From an uncultured Actinomycetes bacterium (GTDB lineage: Bacteria > Actinomycetota > Acidimicrobiia > IMCC26256 > PALSA-555): a DNA stretch of 30,699 nucleotides. Location: the NCBI GenBank assembly GCA_937927875.1, contig CALEYV010000111.1, forward strand, positions 1 to 30,699. Reading direction: 5' to 3'. Under the pieces are notes generated by a model that ran no database searches, was not told where the DNA came from, and was given only the letters and a program-made list of their open reading frames with translations. Shown in pieces: positions 6,969-15,886 of this stretch. Positions within the stretch are counted from its first letter, which is position 1. Every line of letters starts with the position of its first letter. Position numbers and translations under genes: made by a program.

Positions 6969-8311
6969 GCGAGATCGACGCGGTCCGCGCCGCGATCCTC
7001 GACGGCGCGCCCGGTGACGAGATCGGGGCGCTGGCGCTCCCCGACACGTTCCGGGGCGCGGTCGTGCGCGCCGACGAGCAGGAGATGTTCGCCGGCCTCG
7101 CGTCCGTGGAGAAGGACCCCCGCAAGTCGGTGCACGTCGACGACGTGCCGCTGCCGGAGCTGGCGCCCGACGAGGCCTATGTGGCGGTGATGGCGTCGTC
7201 CATCAACTTCAACACCGTCTGGACGTCCATCTTCGAGCCGCTGCCCACGTTCCAGTTCCTCGCTCGCCTCGGCAAGGAGAGCGTCTGGGGTGCCCGGCAC
7301 GACCAGCCGTTCCACGTCCTCGGCAGCGACGCCGCCGGTGTCGTGCTGCGGGTCGGCTCCGCGGTTCGGCGGTGGCGAGCCGGCGACGCGGTGACGGTCC
7401 ACTGCAACTACGTCGACGACCAGGACCCGAGCGAGCACGACGACGCCATGCTCGCCACCAACCAGCGGATCTGGGGCTTCGAGTCCAACTACGGCGGGCT
7501 GGCCGAGATCTGCCTGGTGCGCGCCAACCAGCTCATGCCGAAGCCGGCCCACCTCACGTGGGAGGAGGCGGCGGTCAACGCGCTCTGCAACTCGACGAGC
7601 TACCGGATGATCGTCAGCCCCCACGGCGCCCAGATGACCCAGGGCCAGACGGTCCTGGTCTGGGGCGCCACCGGCGGGATCGGCGCCTACGCCTGCCAGT
7701 ACGTGCTGAACGGCGGCGGCACCCCCGTCGGCGTCGTGTCGTCGGCCGACAAGGCGGAGCTGCTCCGAGGGCTCGGCGTCGAGCACGTCATCGACCGCAG
7801 CGCCGAGGGCTACCGGTTCTGGAAGGACGAGCACACCCAGGACCCCGGGGAGTGGCGCCGGCTCGGCAAGAAGATCCGGGAGCTCACCGGCACCGACCCC
7901 GACATCGTGTTCGAGCACCCGGGGCGCCAGACCATGGGTGCGTCAGTGTTCGTCGCCAAGCGGGGCGGGCTGATCATCACCTGCGCCGCGACCAGCGGGT
8001 ACACGATCGAGTACGACAACCGCTACCTCTGGATGAACCTGAAGACGATCAAGGGCTCGCACTTCGCGAACTACCGGGAGGCGGTGGCCGCCAACCAGCT
8101 CATCTGCGACGGCAAGATCCAGCCGACGCTGTCGCGGGTGTTCGCGCTGGAGGACACCGGCGCCGCCGCCTACGAGGTCCACCACAACCAGCACGAGGGG
8201 AAGCTCGGCGTGCTCGTGCTCGCGCCCGAGGAGGGCCTCGGCGTCACCGACCCGGCCCGCCGCGAGGAGCTGCTCCCCCAGATCACGCTGTTCCGGCGCT
8301 ACGGCGCCTGA
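6965..8311 (+). CDS. ccr: Crotonyl-CoA carboxylase/reductase
   Basis: 448-residue medium-chain dehydrogenase/reductase. It uses NADPH and CO2 to convert crotonyl-CoA to ethylmalonyl-CoA, the defining step of the ethylmalonyl-CoA pathway. Residues equivalent to the CO2-binding set known from actinobacterial enzymes are all present: N81 (SSINFN), F172 and E173 (GFESNYGG) and H366 (GSHFANY). This supports a true carboxylase rather than a plain reductase. The nucleotide-binding loop is GATGGIGAYA at 234-243. Signature stretches EMFAG, DPRKS, VWTSIFEP, NRYLWM and LAPEEGLGV match the family from end to end. The start ATG 6965 fits homologue length; the frame is open to 6896 but the extra residues look non-homologous. 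The epimerase gene follows 19 nt after the stop. Confidence 0.95.
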   Translation: MSEIDAVRAAILDGAPGDEIGALALPDTFRGAVVRADEQEMFAGLASVEKDPRKSVHVDDVPLPELAPDEAYVAVMASSINFNTVWTSIFEPLPTFQFLARLGKESVWGARHDQPFHVLGSDAAGVVLRVGSAVRRWRAGDAVTVHCNYVDDQDPSEHDDAMLATNQRIWGFESNYGGLAEICLVRANQLMPKPAHLTWEEAAVNALCNSTSYRMIVSPHGAQMTQGQTVLVWGATGGIGAYACQYVLNGGGTPVGVVSSADKAELLRGLGVEHVIDRSAEGYRFWKDEHTQDPGEWRRLGKKIRELTGTDPDIVFEHPGRQTMGASVFVAKRGGLIITCAATSGYTIEYDNRYLWMNLKTIKGSHFANYREAVAANQLICDGKIQPTLSRVFALEDTGAAAYEVHHNQHEGKLGVLVLAPEEGLGVTDPARREELLPQITLFRRYGA

Positions 8312-8318
8312 TCGCCGG

Positions 8319-8324
8319 TACGGT
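8319..8324 (+). promoter_or_regulatory. -10-like TACGGT before the epimerase gene
   Basis: TACGGT ends 6 nt before GTG 8331, in the 19-nt gap after ccr. It may be an internal promoter giving a leaderless epimerase transcript in addition to read-through from ccr. Confidence 0.35.
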
Positions 8325-8330
8325 GGCGGC

Positions 8331-8735
8331 GTGAGCGAGCTGACCGAGATCGACCACGTCGCCATCGCGGTGCACGACCTCGAAGCCGCGATCGCCTACT
8401 ACCGCGACACGTTCGGAGCCGAAGTCGCACACCGCGAGGTCGTGGAGCGCGACGGGGTCGAGGAGGCGCTGCTCGCCGTCGCCGACTCCTACATCCAGCT
8501 GCTGACGCCGATCCGGGACGACTCGCCGGTCGCGAAGTCGCTCGCCACCCGCGGCGAGGGACTGCATCACGTCGGCTACCGGGTCGCCGACTGCGCCGCC
8601 GCCCTCGAGCGCGTCAAGGCGGAGGGCCACCGCGTCATCGACGAGGAGCCCCGGCCCGGCAGCCGCGGCACGACGGTCGCGTTCCTGCACCCCAAGTCGG
8701 CCTTCGGGACCCTCATCGAGCTGGTCCAGGAGTAA
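8331..8735 (+). CDS. mce: Methylmalonyl-CoA/ethylmalonyl-CoA epimerase
   Basis: 134-residue vicinal-oxygen-chelate protein with two beta-alpha-beta-beta-beta modules. The four metal ligands are visible: H9 (IDHVAIAV), Q56 (SYIQLL), H80 (LHHVGYRV) and E130 (GTLIELVQE). The family epimerises (2S)- and (2R)-methylmalonyl-CoA, and in the ethylmalonyl-CoA pathway the same enzyme also epimerises ethylmalonyl-CoA. Its position directly after ccr fits the latter: Ccr makes the (2S) ester and the mutase needs (2R). GTG 8331 is the first codon of the conserved frame. Confidence 0.93.
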   Translation: MSELTEIDHVAIAVHDLEAAIAYYRDTFGAEVAHREVVERDGVEEALLAVADSYIQLLTPIRDDSPVAKSLATRGEGLHHVGYRVADCAAALERVKAEGHRVIDEEPRPGSRGTTVAFLHPKSAFGTLIELVQE

Positions 8736-8783
8736 AGGCTCCTCCGACCGGGTCCAGCGGATCGCGGTCGCCAGACTGGGCCG

Positions 8784-9716
8784 ATCGACACCCCGACCGA
8801 CGACCCGCACGGGCGCGGCGCCGTCCTGCTCCTCACGGCCGGCGCCTGCCTGCTGGGCCTCGTCATCCTCTATCTGCTGGCCGTGCGCACCGGGTTCGGC
8901 CAGCACCTCGACGACGACGCTCTGCTCGGCCGGTCGCTGAACCCGCGGGTGCAGCACGCCTCGAGCCGCTTGCTCCGCACGATCGACGTGGCGTCGCTCG
9001 TGGCGCTCGGCGGCGCGATCGTCTTGCTGGCCGTTGCCCGGGCCCGAGTCCGGCTCGCGGTCGGCGCCGCCGCGCTCATCGTCGGGGCCACCGGCACCGC
9101 CGAGGGGCTCAAGCACCTGCTGGCCCGCCCCGAGCTCCGGGGACCGGACCGGCTGCCGATCGCCAGCTTCCCGAGCGGGCACACCGCGGTCGCGGCGTCC
9201 CTGGCCCTCGGCCTCGTCATCGTGCTCCCGGCCCGGTGGCGGGCCCTCGCCGCCGTCCTCGGAGCCCTGTACGCGGCGGCGGTCGGGGCGGCGACGGTCA
9301 CGGCCGGATGGCACCGGCCGAGCGACGTCGTCGGCGCCTTCCTCCTCACCGTCGCCTGGGCCGCCGTGGTCTGCGCCGCGCTCGAGGCCTGGGCACCACC
9401 CCCGCCGCCTCGGGAGGCCCGGGCCACTCGGCGCAGCGTGCGGGTGGCGGTGGGCCTCCTGGCGCTGGCGACCGTGCTGCTGGCCGGCCTCGGTCTCGCC
9501 GCGGCTCGGACCATCGAGACCTTCAACGACCGCAACCTGCGGTCGCTGCCGGTTGGCGCCTCCTACGTCGGCTCGATCGCCGCCATCGCGGCGGCCGGGG
9601 CCGCCCTCGTCGCCGTCTTCGTGGCCGCGCTCGACGGGGCAGCCCTCGATCCGGGCCCCCGCCCTCCCGGAACCCGCCCCAATCCTGCCCTTCCAAAGTT
9701 GATGGTCAAGGACTAA
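8784..9716 (+). CDS. PAP2-family membrane phosphatase, apparently with a non-canonical ATC start
   Basis: About 310 residues if it begins at ATC 8784. PAP2 enzymes remove phosphate from lipid or isoprenoid phosphates at the membrane. Visible motifs are KHLLARP (C1-like, short spacing), FPSGHTA (C2) and GWHRPSD (C3, with the catalytic His and a conserved Asp), plus about seven hydrophobic helices. The first canonical start in the frame is GTG 8883, but that would cut away a well-formed first helix (GAVLLLTAGACLLGLVILYLL). The frame is open upstream to TAA 8733 with no ATG, GTG or TTG. At ATC 8784 a CAGACT hexamer lies 6 nt upstream, as in the leaderless genes here. A sequencing error is also possible. 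A hydrophilic, Pro-rich tail ends the protein. Confidence 0.82.
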   Translation: MDTPTDDPHGRGAVLLLTAGACLLGLVILYLLAVRTGFGQHLDDDALLGRSLNPRVQHASSRLLRTIDVASLVALGGAIVLLAVARARVRLAVGAAALIVGATGTAEGLKHLLARPELRGPDRLPIASFPSGHTAVAASLALGLVIVLPARWRALAAVLGALYAAAVGAATVTAGWHRPSDVVGAFLLTVAWAAVVCAALEAWAPPPPPREARATRRSVRVAVGLLALATVLLAGLGLAAARTIETFNDRNLRSLPVGASYVGSIAAIAAAGAALVAVFVAALDGAALDPGPRPPGTRPNPALPKLMVKD

Positions 9717-9728
9717 GGTTTCCTTAGT
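9712..9728. promoter_or_regulatory. Perfect palindrome upstream of hsp20
   Basis: ACTAAGG-TTT-CCTTAGT is a perfect 7-bp inverted repeat with a 3-nt centre. It overlaps the PAP2 stop codon and lies about 83-99 bp before the hsp20 start. It is a good candidate operator for the heat-shock gene, since it does not match CIRCE or the HspR site I know. A second perfect repeat, CCGCGC-AGG-GCGCGG, follows at 9744-9758. Confidence 0.4.
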
Positions 9729-9810
9729 TATTGAGGAATAGCCCCGCGCAGGGCGCGGTTCCCACGTCGGAGGCCCAAGCGGGGCCAACGGACTCATGGA
9801 GGTGAAGAGA

Positions 9811-10236
9811 GTGGTGTGGTACGACCCCTTCCGGGACCTTGACCGCTACTCGTACTCGCGCGGTGCCGGGTGGATGCCCATGGACGCCGTGCGGCACGGC
9901 GACGTTGTGGAGCTGCGGTTCGACCTTCCCGGCGTAGCACCGGAGACGATCGACGTGGACGTCGAGCGCAACGTGCTGACCGTGAAGGCCGAGCGGCACT
10001 GGACCCCCGGCAACGGTGATCAGGTCCTGGCCCGCGAGCGGACCCAGGGCACGTTCAGTCGCCAGGTGCTGCTCGGAGACGCGCTCGACCCCGAGCGGCT
10101 CGAGGCGCACTACGACCACGGGGTGCTGACCGTACGGGTGCCGGTGGCCGAGCAGGCCAAGCCCCGCAAGGTCAAGATCCACGTGGGGTCGCCCCAGGCC
10201 CAGCCTGAGGCGATCGAGGTCGGCGTCCCGGCTTAA
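9811..10236 (+). CDS. Hsp20/alpha-crystallin small heat shock protein
   Basis: 141-residue chaperone from GTG 9811. It opens VVWYDPFRDLDRYS, the usual start of bacterial Hsp20 proteins. The alpha-crystallin domain spans about 25-115 (VELRFDLPGVAPETIDVDVERNVLTVKAER and DHGVLTVRVPVAEQAKPRKVKI). The family holds unfolding proteins in oligomers. An ATG at 9796 is in frame, but GGAGGTGA at 9798-9805 is a strong ribosome binding site sitting inside that extension and correctly spaced for GTG 9811 or GTG 9814, so the later start is preferred. The short tail lacks a clear I-x-I anchor. The gene stands alone between palindromes upstream and a GC-rich hairpin downstream. Confidence 0.92.
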   Translation: MVWYDPFRDLDRYSYSRGAGWMPMDAVRHGDVVELRFDLPGVAPETIDVDVERNVLTVKAERHWTPGNGDQVLARERTQGTFSRQVLLGDALDPERLEAHYDHGVLTVRVPVAEQAKPRKVKIHVGSPQAQPEAIEVGVPA

Positions 10237-10254
10237 TCGCCGGCCCGCCCCGAC

Positions 10255-10282
10255 GGCCCCGCCGCCCCCCGGTGGCGGGGCC
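10255..10282 (+). terminator. GC-rich hairpin after hsp20
   Basis: GGCCCCGCC (10255-10263) pairs perfectly with GGCGGGGCC (10274-10282) around a 10-nt loop, 19 nt after the hsp20 stop. There is no T-tract, which is common in high-GC actinobacteria. Termination is inferred. Confidence 0.5.
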
Positions 10283-10332
10283 TCGTCGCGTCCGGGGGCG
10301 CCGGCGCCGGGTGGTGCCGCGCGCCCCGGCAG

Positions 10333-10338
10333 TAGCGT
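10333..10338 (+). promoter_or_regulatory. -10-like TAGCGT for the carboxylase operon
   Basis: TAGCGT ends 9 nt before ATG 10348, which has no Shine-Dalgarno sequence. An in-frame GTG lies directly after the hexamer at 10339, but it would be upstream of the expected transcript start. Confidence 0.35.
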
Positions 10339-10347
10339 GTGCGCCGC

Positions 10348-11964
<1,617 letters not shown>

Positions 11965-11966
11965 TC

Positions 11967-12197
11967 GTGGCGGCGCCGCGGCCGATCCTCCGGTCGATCT
12001 CACCCGAGGCCACCCCCGACGAGGTGGCGGCGATCCTCGAGGCCATCGCCGCCTGCACGCCGGCGCCCCGACCGGGCCGGGGTGACGACACGCTCCACGA
12101 GTGGGTCCGCACCTCCCGGCTGCGGGCCCACCGCTCCGGGCTGCGCCGCGGCCCCTGGCGCCTCTCGGGGCGGATGCCCCGCCGCGCCCGGGCGTGA
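11967..12197 (+). CDS. Acyl-CoA carboxylase epsilon subunit-like small protein
   Basis: 76-residue protein from GTG 11967, two bases after the carboxylase beta stop. The N-terminal part ILRSISPEATPDEVAAILEAIAAC has the pattern (short strand, then TPDEVAAI-type helix) of actinobacterial AccE/PccE epsilon subunits. These stimulate the carboxylase by bridging alpha and beta. The C-terminal half is Arg-rich (RAHRSGLRRGPWRLSGRMPRRARA) and includes W residues, as in that family (W near SGRM). Its stop overlaps the start of the phosphoesterase gene as GTGA. The assignment rests on position and on a short motif. Confidence 0.75.
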   Translation: MAAPRPILRSISPEATPDEVAAILEAIAACTPAPRPGRGDDTLHEWVRTSRLRAHRSGLRRGPWRLSGRMPRRARA

Positions 12198-13318
12198 CCA
12201 CCCGCCCGTCTGCGCCCGAGCTCATGAGCGTCGGGCCCGACGAGTTCGTGGTCACCGCCACCACCCCGGGCGACGAGCAACTCACGACCCAGGTCGGCCC
12301 CCGCCAGGTGACGACGACCGGACCCCGGCACGTCGCCCGCGTCGACGGGCTCGAGCCCGACACCGAGTACCCGCTGCGCGTCGAGGGGGCCGCGCCGAGC
12401 CGCTTCCTCCCCGCCACCGTTCGCACCCTGGCCCGACCGCCCGGGCGGCTGCTGGCCACCGTCGCCACCGCCAACGACACCCATCTCGGCGAGCTCGAGG
12501 CCGGGGTCACCGGCGATCCCGCCACCGACGCCATCGGGCCGATCCTCCGCGCCGAACCGGGCGACCCGCCCTACCCGGAGACGATGAACCGAGCCGTCGT
12601 CGCCGAGATGCGCGCCCTCGACCCCTCCGCGGTCGTGGTCAAGGGGGACCTCACCGCGATCGGCAGCGAGGAGCAGTACGGCGCGTTCCTCGCCGTCTAC
12701 GGCGGCCTCGGCGACCGCATGCACCACGTCCGCGGCAACCACGACGCCATGCTCGATCCAGCCCTGGCGATCGAGGACGCGCCGTACGCGATCGACCTGC
12801 CGGGTGTCACGCTGGCGGTGCTCGACACCGTGATCCCCGGCACCGACGCCGGCCACCTGCCGGCCGACCAGGTGCAGTGGCTCGACGACCTGGCGGCCGA
12901 GCGCACCGGCCCCGTGCTCGTCTTCGGGCACCACCACTGCTGGAACGTCGAGGCCACCGCCACCAAGCCGGGCCCGTACTTCGGGATCCAGCCCGCCGAC
13001 AGCCGGGCCCTCGTGGACGTGTTCGCCCGCCAGGAGAACGTCGTCGGCTACTTCGCCGGCCACACCCACACCAACCGGGTGCGCCGCTTCGCGTCCGCCC
13101 ACGATCGGCCGTTCGCCGAGGTCGGGTGCACGAAGGACTACCCGGGCGCGTGGGCCGAGTACCGGATCTACGAGGGCGGCTACACCCAGGTCATGCGCCG
13201 GGTCCAGGCGCCGGCCGCGTTCGACTGGGCCGAGCGGTGCCGGACCATGATCCAGGGCATCTACGGCGAGCTCGTGCTCGGGGGCCTCGAGCACCGCTGC
13301 TTCGCCGAGCGCTTCTGA
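12194..13318 (+). CDS. Calcineurin-like metallophosphoesterase with N-terminal beta domain
   Basis: 374-residue protein. Residues 1-80 look like a fibronectin-III/purple-acid-phosphatase-type beta domain (EFVVTATTPGD, VDGLEPDTEYPLRVEG). Residues 85-330 hold the dimetal phosphoesterase motifs in order: NDTH (94-97, D and H), KGDLT (150-154), GNHD (181-184), GHHHCW (245-250) and GHTHTN (289-294). Relatives include CpdA-type cyclic nucleotide and other phosphodiesterases; the substrate here is unknown. There is no signal peptide, so it is probably cytoplasmic despite the purple-acid-phosphatase-like architecture. It is translationally coupled (GTGA) to the epsilon-like gene, placing it in the carboxylase operon, where a role is not obvious. 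Confidence 0.88.
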   Translation: MTTRPSAPELMSVGPDEFVVTATTPGDEQLTTQVGPRQVTTTGPRHVARVDGLEPDTEYPLRVEGAAPSRFLPATVRTLARPPGRLLATVATANDTHLGELEAGVTGDPATDAIGPILRAEPGDPPYPETMNRAVVAEMRALDPSAVVVKGDLTAIGSEEQYGAFLAVYGGLGDRMHHVRGNHDAMLDPALAIEDAPYAIDLPGVTLAVLDTVIPGTDAGHLPADQVQWLDDLAAERTGPVLVFGHHHCWNVEATATKPGPYFGIQPADSRALVDVFARQENVVGYFAGHTHTNRVRRFASAHDRPFAEVGCTKDYPGAWAEYRIYEGGYTQVMRRVQAPAAFDWAERCRTMIQGIYGELVLGGLEHRCFAERF

Positions 13319-13353
13319 ACCCGTTCCTGTTACCGGGTCCGGACGCAACGCGC

Positions 13354-13417
13354 CCCGAGGAGGGTTCGGCGTAGAGATCCCGGCCCGGCTGCCGGGCGCC
13401 CCAACGGCCTCCTCGGG
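13354..13417. repeat. Compound inverted repeat (64-nt stem) after the phosphoesterase
   Basis: CCCGAGGAGG (13354-13363) and CCTCCTCGGG (13408-13417) are perfect 10-bp inverted repeats. Between them GCCCGG-CTG-CCGGGC (13383-13397) is a second perfect hairpin, and GTT/AAC next to the outer stem can add pairs. As RNA it would fold on either strand. It may be a terminator for the upstream operon or a structured leader for the synthetase gene. No T-tract follows. Confidence 0.5.
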
Positions 13418-13435
13418 ACGCGATCGGGCACAGTA

Positions 13436-13527
13436 TCCACCAAGTTCCACAGGTTTTCCACTTCGTCCACCGGGTTCTCCACGTTCTCCACCGGGTTGTC
13501 CACCGGACCTGTGGAAAAAGGTGTGGA
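13436..13527. repeat. Helically phased TCCAC array (DnaA-box-like cluster)
   Basis: Seven direct TCCAC cores start at 13436, 13446, 13457, 13466, 13478, 13487 and 13499, a mean period of 10.5 bp. Two inverted cores (GTGGA) lie at 13511 and 13523. The longer unit TCCACCGGGTTNTCCAC occurs twice (13466-13482 and 13487-13503, period 21). TTGTCCACC (13496-13504) and, on the minus strand, TTTTCCACA (13510-13518) each differ by one base from a DnaA box. The 90 nt at 13431-13520 contain 40 A/T, well above the flanks. Confidence 0.6.
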
Positions 13528-13593
13528 GGACGGGGTCGGAGCCGGCCCCGCCCGGTCCGCGCGAGACTGCGCCGCAAGGCCAGCAGGGGGACG

Positions 13594-15423
13594 GTGTTGG
13601 TGGCGGTGACGTCGGAGGAGCTCGCCCGGTCGGTGGCCGGCCACACGGTCGCCACCCGGTTCCGGGACATCGTCGCCGCTCGGGGCCCACGCCCGGCCGT
13701 GCGCTGGCAGGTCGACGACGGCTGGCAAGAGTGGACCTGGGCCGAGCTGGGCGACCGGGCGTGCCGGGTGGCCGGCGCGCTGCAGCACCTCGGGGTGCGC
13801 CCGCAGGACCGGGTGGTCCTCATGATGCGCAATCGGCCCGAGTTCTACGTCGCCGACCTGGCCTGCATGCTCGTCGGGGCCACGCCGGTCTCGATCTACA
13901 ACTCGTCGGCGCCCGAACAGGTCCAGTACCTCGCGCACCACTGCGGCGCGGTGGCGGCGATCGTCGAGGACGCCGACTACCTCGAGCGGATCCTCAAGGT
14001 GCGCGACGAGCTGCCCGACCTCGCCCACCTGGCGGTCATCGACGACGACGGCCGGGCCCCCGACGACGTGCTGCGTCTCGCCGAGCTGCTCGGATCGGCG
14101 CCGCTCGATCTCGACGAGGCCTCGGGTACGGCTTCCCCCGACGACCTGGCGACGATCATCTACACGTCGGGCACCACCGGCCCGCCGAAGGGCGTGATGA
14201 TCGACCACGCCAACGTGGTGTGGACGGTCGAGAGCCTCCACCGATCGCTCCCGATCGACCCGACGGGCTACCGCGTCGTCTCGTACCTGCCGATGGCCCA
14301 CATCGCGGAGCGGATGGTCTCGTACTACTGGGGCATCTCGTTCGGCTACGAGACCACCACCTGCCCCGAGCCGTCCCTGCTCGGCCAGTACCTGGTCCAC
14401 GTGCGACCACAGCTGCTGTTCGGCGTGCCCCGCATCTGGGAGAAGCTGCACGCCGGCGTGCTCGCCATCGCCAGCCGGGACCCGGCCCAGCGAGAGGCGC
14501 TCGAGGCGGCGCTGGCGGTCGGGGAGCGCGAGCAGGCGTACCGGGCTCGCGGGGACCCGATGCCGCGCGACCTGGCCGCCGAATACGAGGCGCACGTCCC
14601 GACGCTGGCCTTCGTGCGGGACGCGCTGGGCGTCGACGAGATCGTCACCGCGCTGAGCGGCGCGGCACCGCTCCCACGCGAGGCGTTCGGCTTCTTCCGC
14701 GCGCTCGGCCTCGAGTTCTCCGAGATCTACGGGCTGTCGGAGACGTCCGGCCCGATGACGTGGGAGCCGTTCCGGGTGAAGGCGGGCACGGTCGGGCCCG
14801 CCATCCCGGGCTGCACGGTGCGGCTCGGCGACGACGGCGAGGTGCTGGCCCGGGGCGGGAACATCTTCCGCGGCTACCTGAACGACCCGGCCCGCACCGC
14901 CGAGACGCTCGACGAGGACGGCTGGCTGCACAGCGGCGACATCGGCGAGCTCGACGAGGACGGCTACCTGCGCATCGTCGACCGCAAGAAGGAGCTGATC
15001 ATCACCGCCGGCGGCAAGAACATCTCGCCGGCCAACCTCGAGGCGGCGCTGAAGGCGTCCCCGCTCATCGGCCAGGCGGCCGTGATCGGCGACGGCCGCC
15101 CCTTCGTGTCGGCGCTCGTCGTCCTCGACCCGGAGGTCGCGCCCGCGTGGGCGGCCGCCCACGGCGTGACGGCCGACTCGCTCCCCGCGCTCGCCAAGGA
15201 CCCGACCGTCGTCGCCGAGGTGGAGCGCGAGGTCGCCGGCGCCAACGAACGGTTCTCGAACGTCGAGCGGGTGAAGAAGGTCACCGTCCTCGGCGAGGAG
15301 TGGATGCCGGACTCCGAGGAGCTCACGCCGACCATGAAGCTCAAGCGCCGGGGCGTGCTGGCCAAGTACGCCGACGAGATCGAGACCATGTACGGCGCGC
15401 CGGCCGACTCGCCTCGACCGTAG
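13594..15423 (+). CDS. Long-chain acyl-CoA synthetase (AMP-forming)
   Basis: 609-residue adenylate-forming enzyme that activates a fatty acid to acyl-AMP and then acyl-CoA. The phosphate loop YTSGTTGPPKGVM is at about 190-202, the A5 region YGLSETSGPM near 380, the A7-A8 hinge DGWLHSGDIGELDEDGYLRIVDRKKELIITAGGK split across about 445-472, and the catalytic Lys region LTPTMKLKRRGV near 585. EPSLLGQYLVHVRPQLLFGVPRIWEKLHA is typical of the FadD15/long-chain group. GTG 13594, TTG 13597 and GTG 13600 are all possible starts; AGGGGG at 13585-13590 is best spaced for 13600. The gene stands alone, preceded by the phased TCCAC array. Exact chain length cannot be told from sequence. Confidence 0.93.
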   Translation: MLVAVTSEELARSVAGHTVATRFRDIVAARGPRPAVRWQVDDGWQEWTWAELGDRACRVAGALQHLGVRPQDRVVLMMRNRPEFYVADLACMLVGATPVSIYNSSAPEQVQYLAHHCGAVAAIVEDADYLERILKVRDELPDLAHLAVIDDDGRAPDDVLRLAELLGSAPLDLDEASGTASPDDLATIIYTSGTTGPPKGVMIDHANVVWTVESLHRSLPIDPTGYRVVSYLPMAHIAERMVSYYWGISFGYETTTCPEPSLLGQYLVHVRPQLLFGVPRIWEKLHAGVLAIASRDPAQREALEAALAVGEREQAYRARGDPMPRDLAAEYEAHVPTLAFVRDALGVDEIVTALSGAAPLPREAFGFFRALGLEFSEIYGLSETSGPMTWEPFRVKAGTVGPAIPGCTVRLGDDGEVLARGGNIFRGYLNDPARTAETLDEDGWLHSGDIGELDEDGYLRIVDRKKELIITAGGKNISPANLEAALKASPLIGQAAVIGDGRPFVSALVVLDPEVAPAWAAAHGVTADSLPALAKDPTVVAEVEREVAGANERFSNVERVKKVTVLGEEWMPDSEELTPTMKLKRRGVLAKYADEIETMYGAPADSPRP

Positions 15424-15454
15424 GTCGGCCGACCGGTCGCGCTAGGAAGAGCCC

Positions 15455-15877
15455 ATGGCGCCGTCCGCCCGCGTCCAACGTCAGCGCGACGAGGTCGTCG
15501 AGGCCGTGCAGGACCAGCTCCGGCCGGGCGAGCACGTCGTCGCGGTGCTGCCGTTCGCGAGCACGCCCAAGCGCCCAAAGGGTCCCGAGGGCAAGGTCCG
15601 GGAAGGGATCTACCTGTCCGCTCGGCGGTATCGGCCGCTCGTGGTCACGAACCGCCGCCTGCTCGTCGTCAACGCCTGGCGCACCCCGTATCCGCGCGGG
15701 CTCCTCGCCGAGTTCCCGGCCTCGGCCGCGAGCGTCGTCGATGTCGTGCCGGGCCGGTTCGACCAGCAGCGGCTCGAGCTGGACCTCCCCGGTGAAGGCG
15801 TCGTCCCGTTCATCCTGGGCCGGTTCGACCTCATCGAGCTCGACGAGTTCGAGGCGGCGCTCGGTCCCCGGGCCTGA
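15455..15877 (+). CDS. Small cytoplasmic protein, possibly PH-like fold
   Basis: 140 residues, no signal peptide or membrane helix. It opens RQRDEVVEAVQDQLRPGEHVVAVLPFAS and continues VVTNRRLLVVNAWR, then FDQQRLELDLPGEGVVPFILGRFDLIELDEFEAAL. The 'VTNRRLLVV' strand after a 'GEHVVAVLP' strand is the pattern of bacterial PH-like (bPH/YdbT-type) and related small beta-domain proteins, but no name can be given. ATG 15455 is preceded by AGGAAGA at 15444-15450. It lies 31 nt after the acyl-CoA synthetase and may be co-transcribed with it. Confidence 0.75.
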   Translation: MAPSARVQRQRDEVVEAVQDQLRPGEHVVAVLPFASTPKRPKGPEGKVREGIYLSARRYRPLVVTNRRLLVVNAWRTPYPRGLLAEFPASAASVVDVVPGRFDQQRLELDLPGEGVVPFILGRFDLIELDEFEAALGPRA

Positions 15878-15886
15878 ACCCCCTCT

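Noticed and set aside
9796..9810. ATG 9796 as the hsp20 start
   Set aside because: A strong GGAGGTGA lies just inside it and is correctly spaced for GTG 9811; the extra five residues are not typical of Hsp20.
9717..9810. RNA thermometer in the hsp20 leader
   Set aside because: No segment complementary to the Shine-Dalgarno sequence is found in the leader.
13436..13527. CRISPR array
   Set aside because: The repeat cores are only 5-17 bp at 10-21 bp spacing with no unique spacers and no cas genes.
13330..15162. Minus-strand open frame over the acyl-CoA synthetase whose end reads PVDNPVENVENPVDEVEN
   Set aside because: The peptide repeat is a by-product of the phased TCCAC DNA repeats; the rest is antisense to a well-conserved synthetase.
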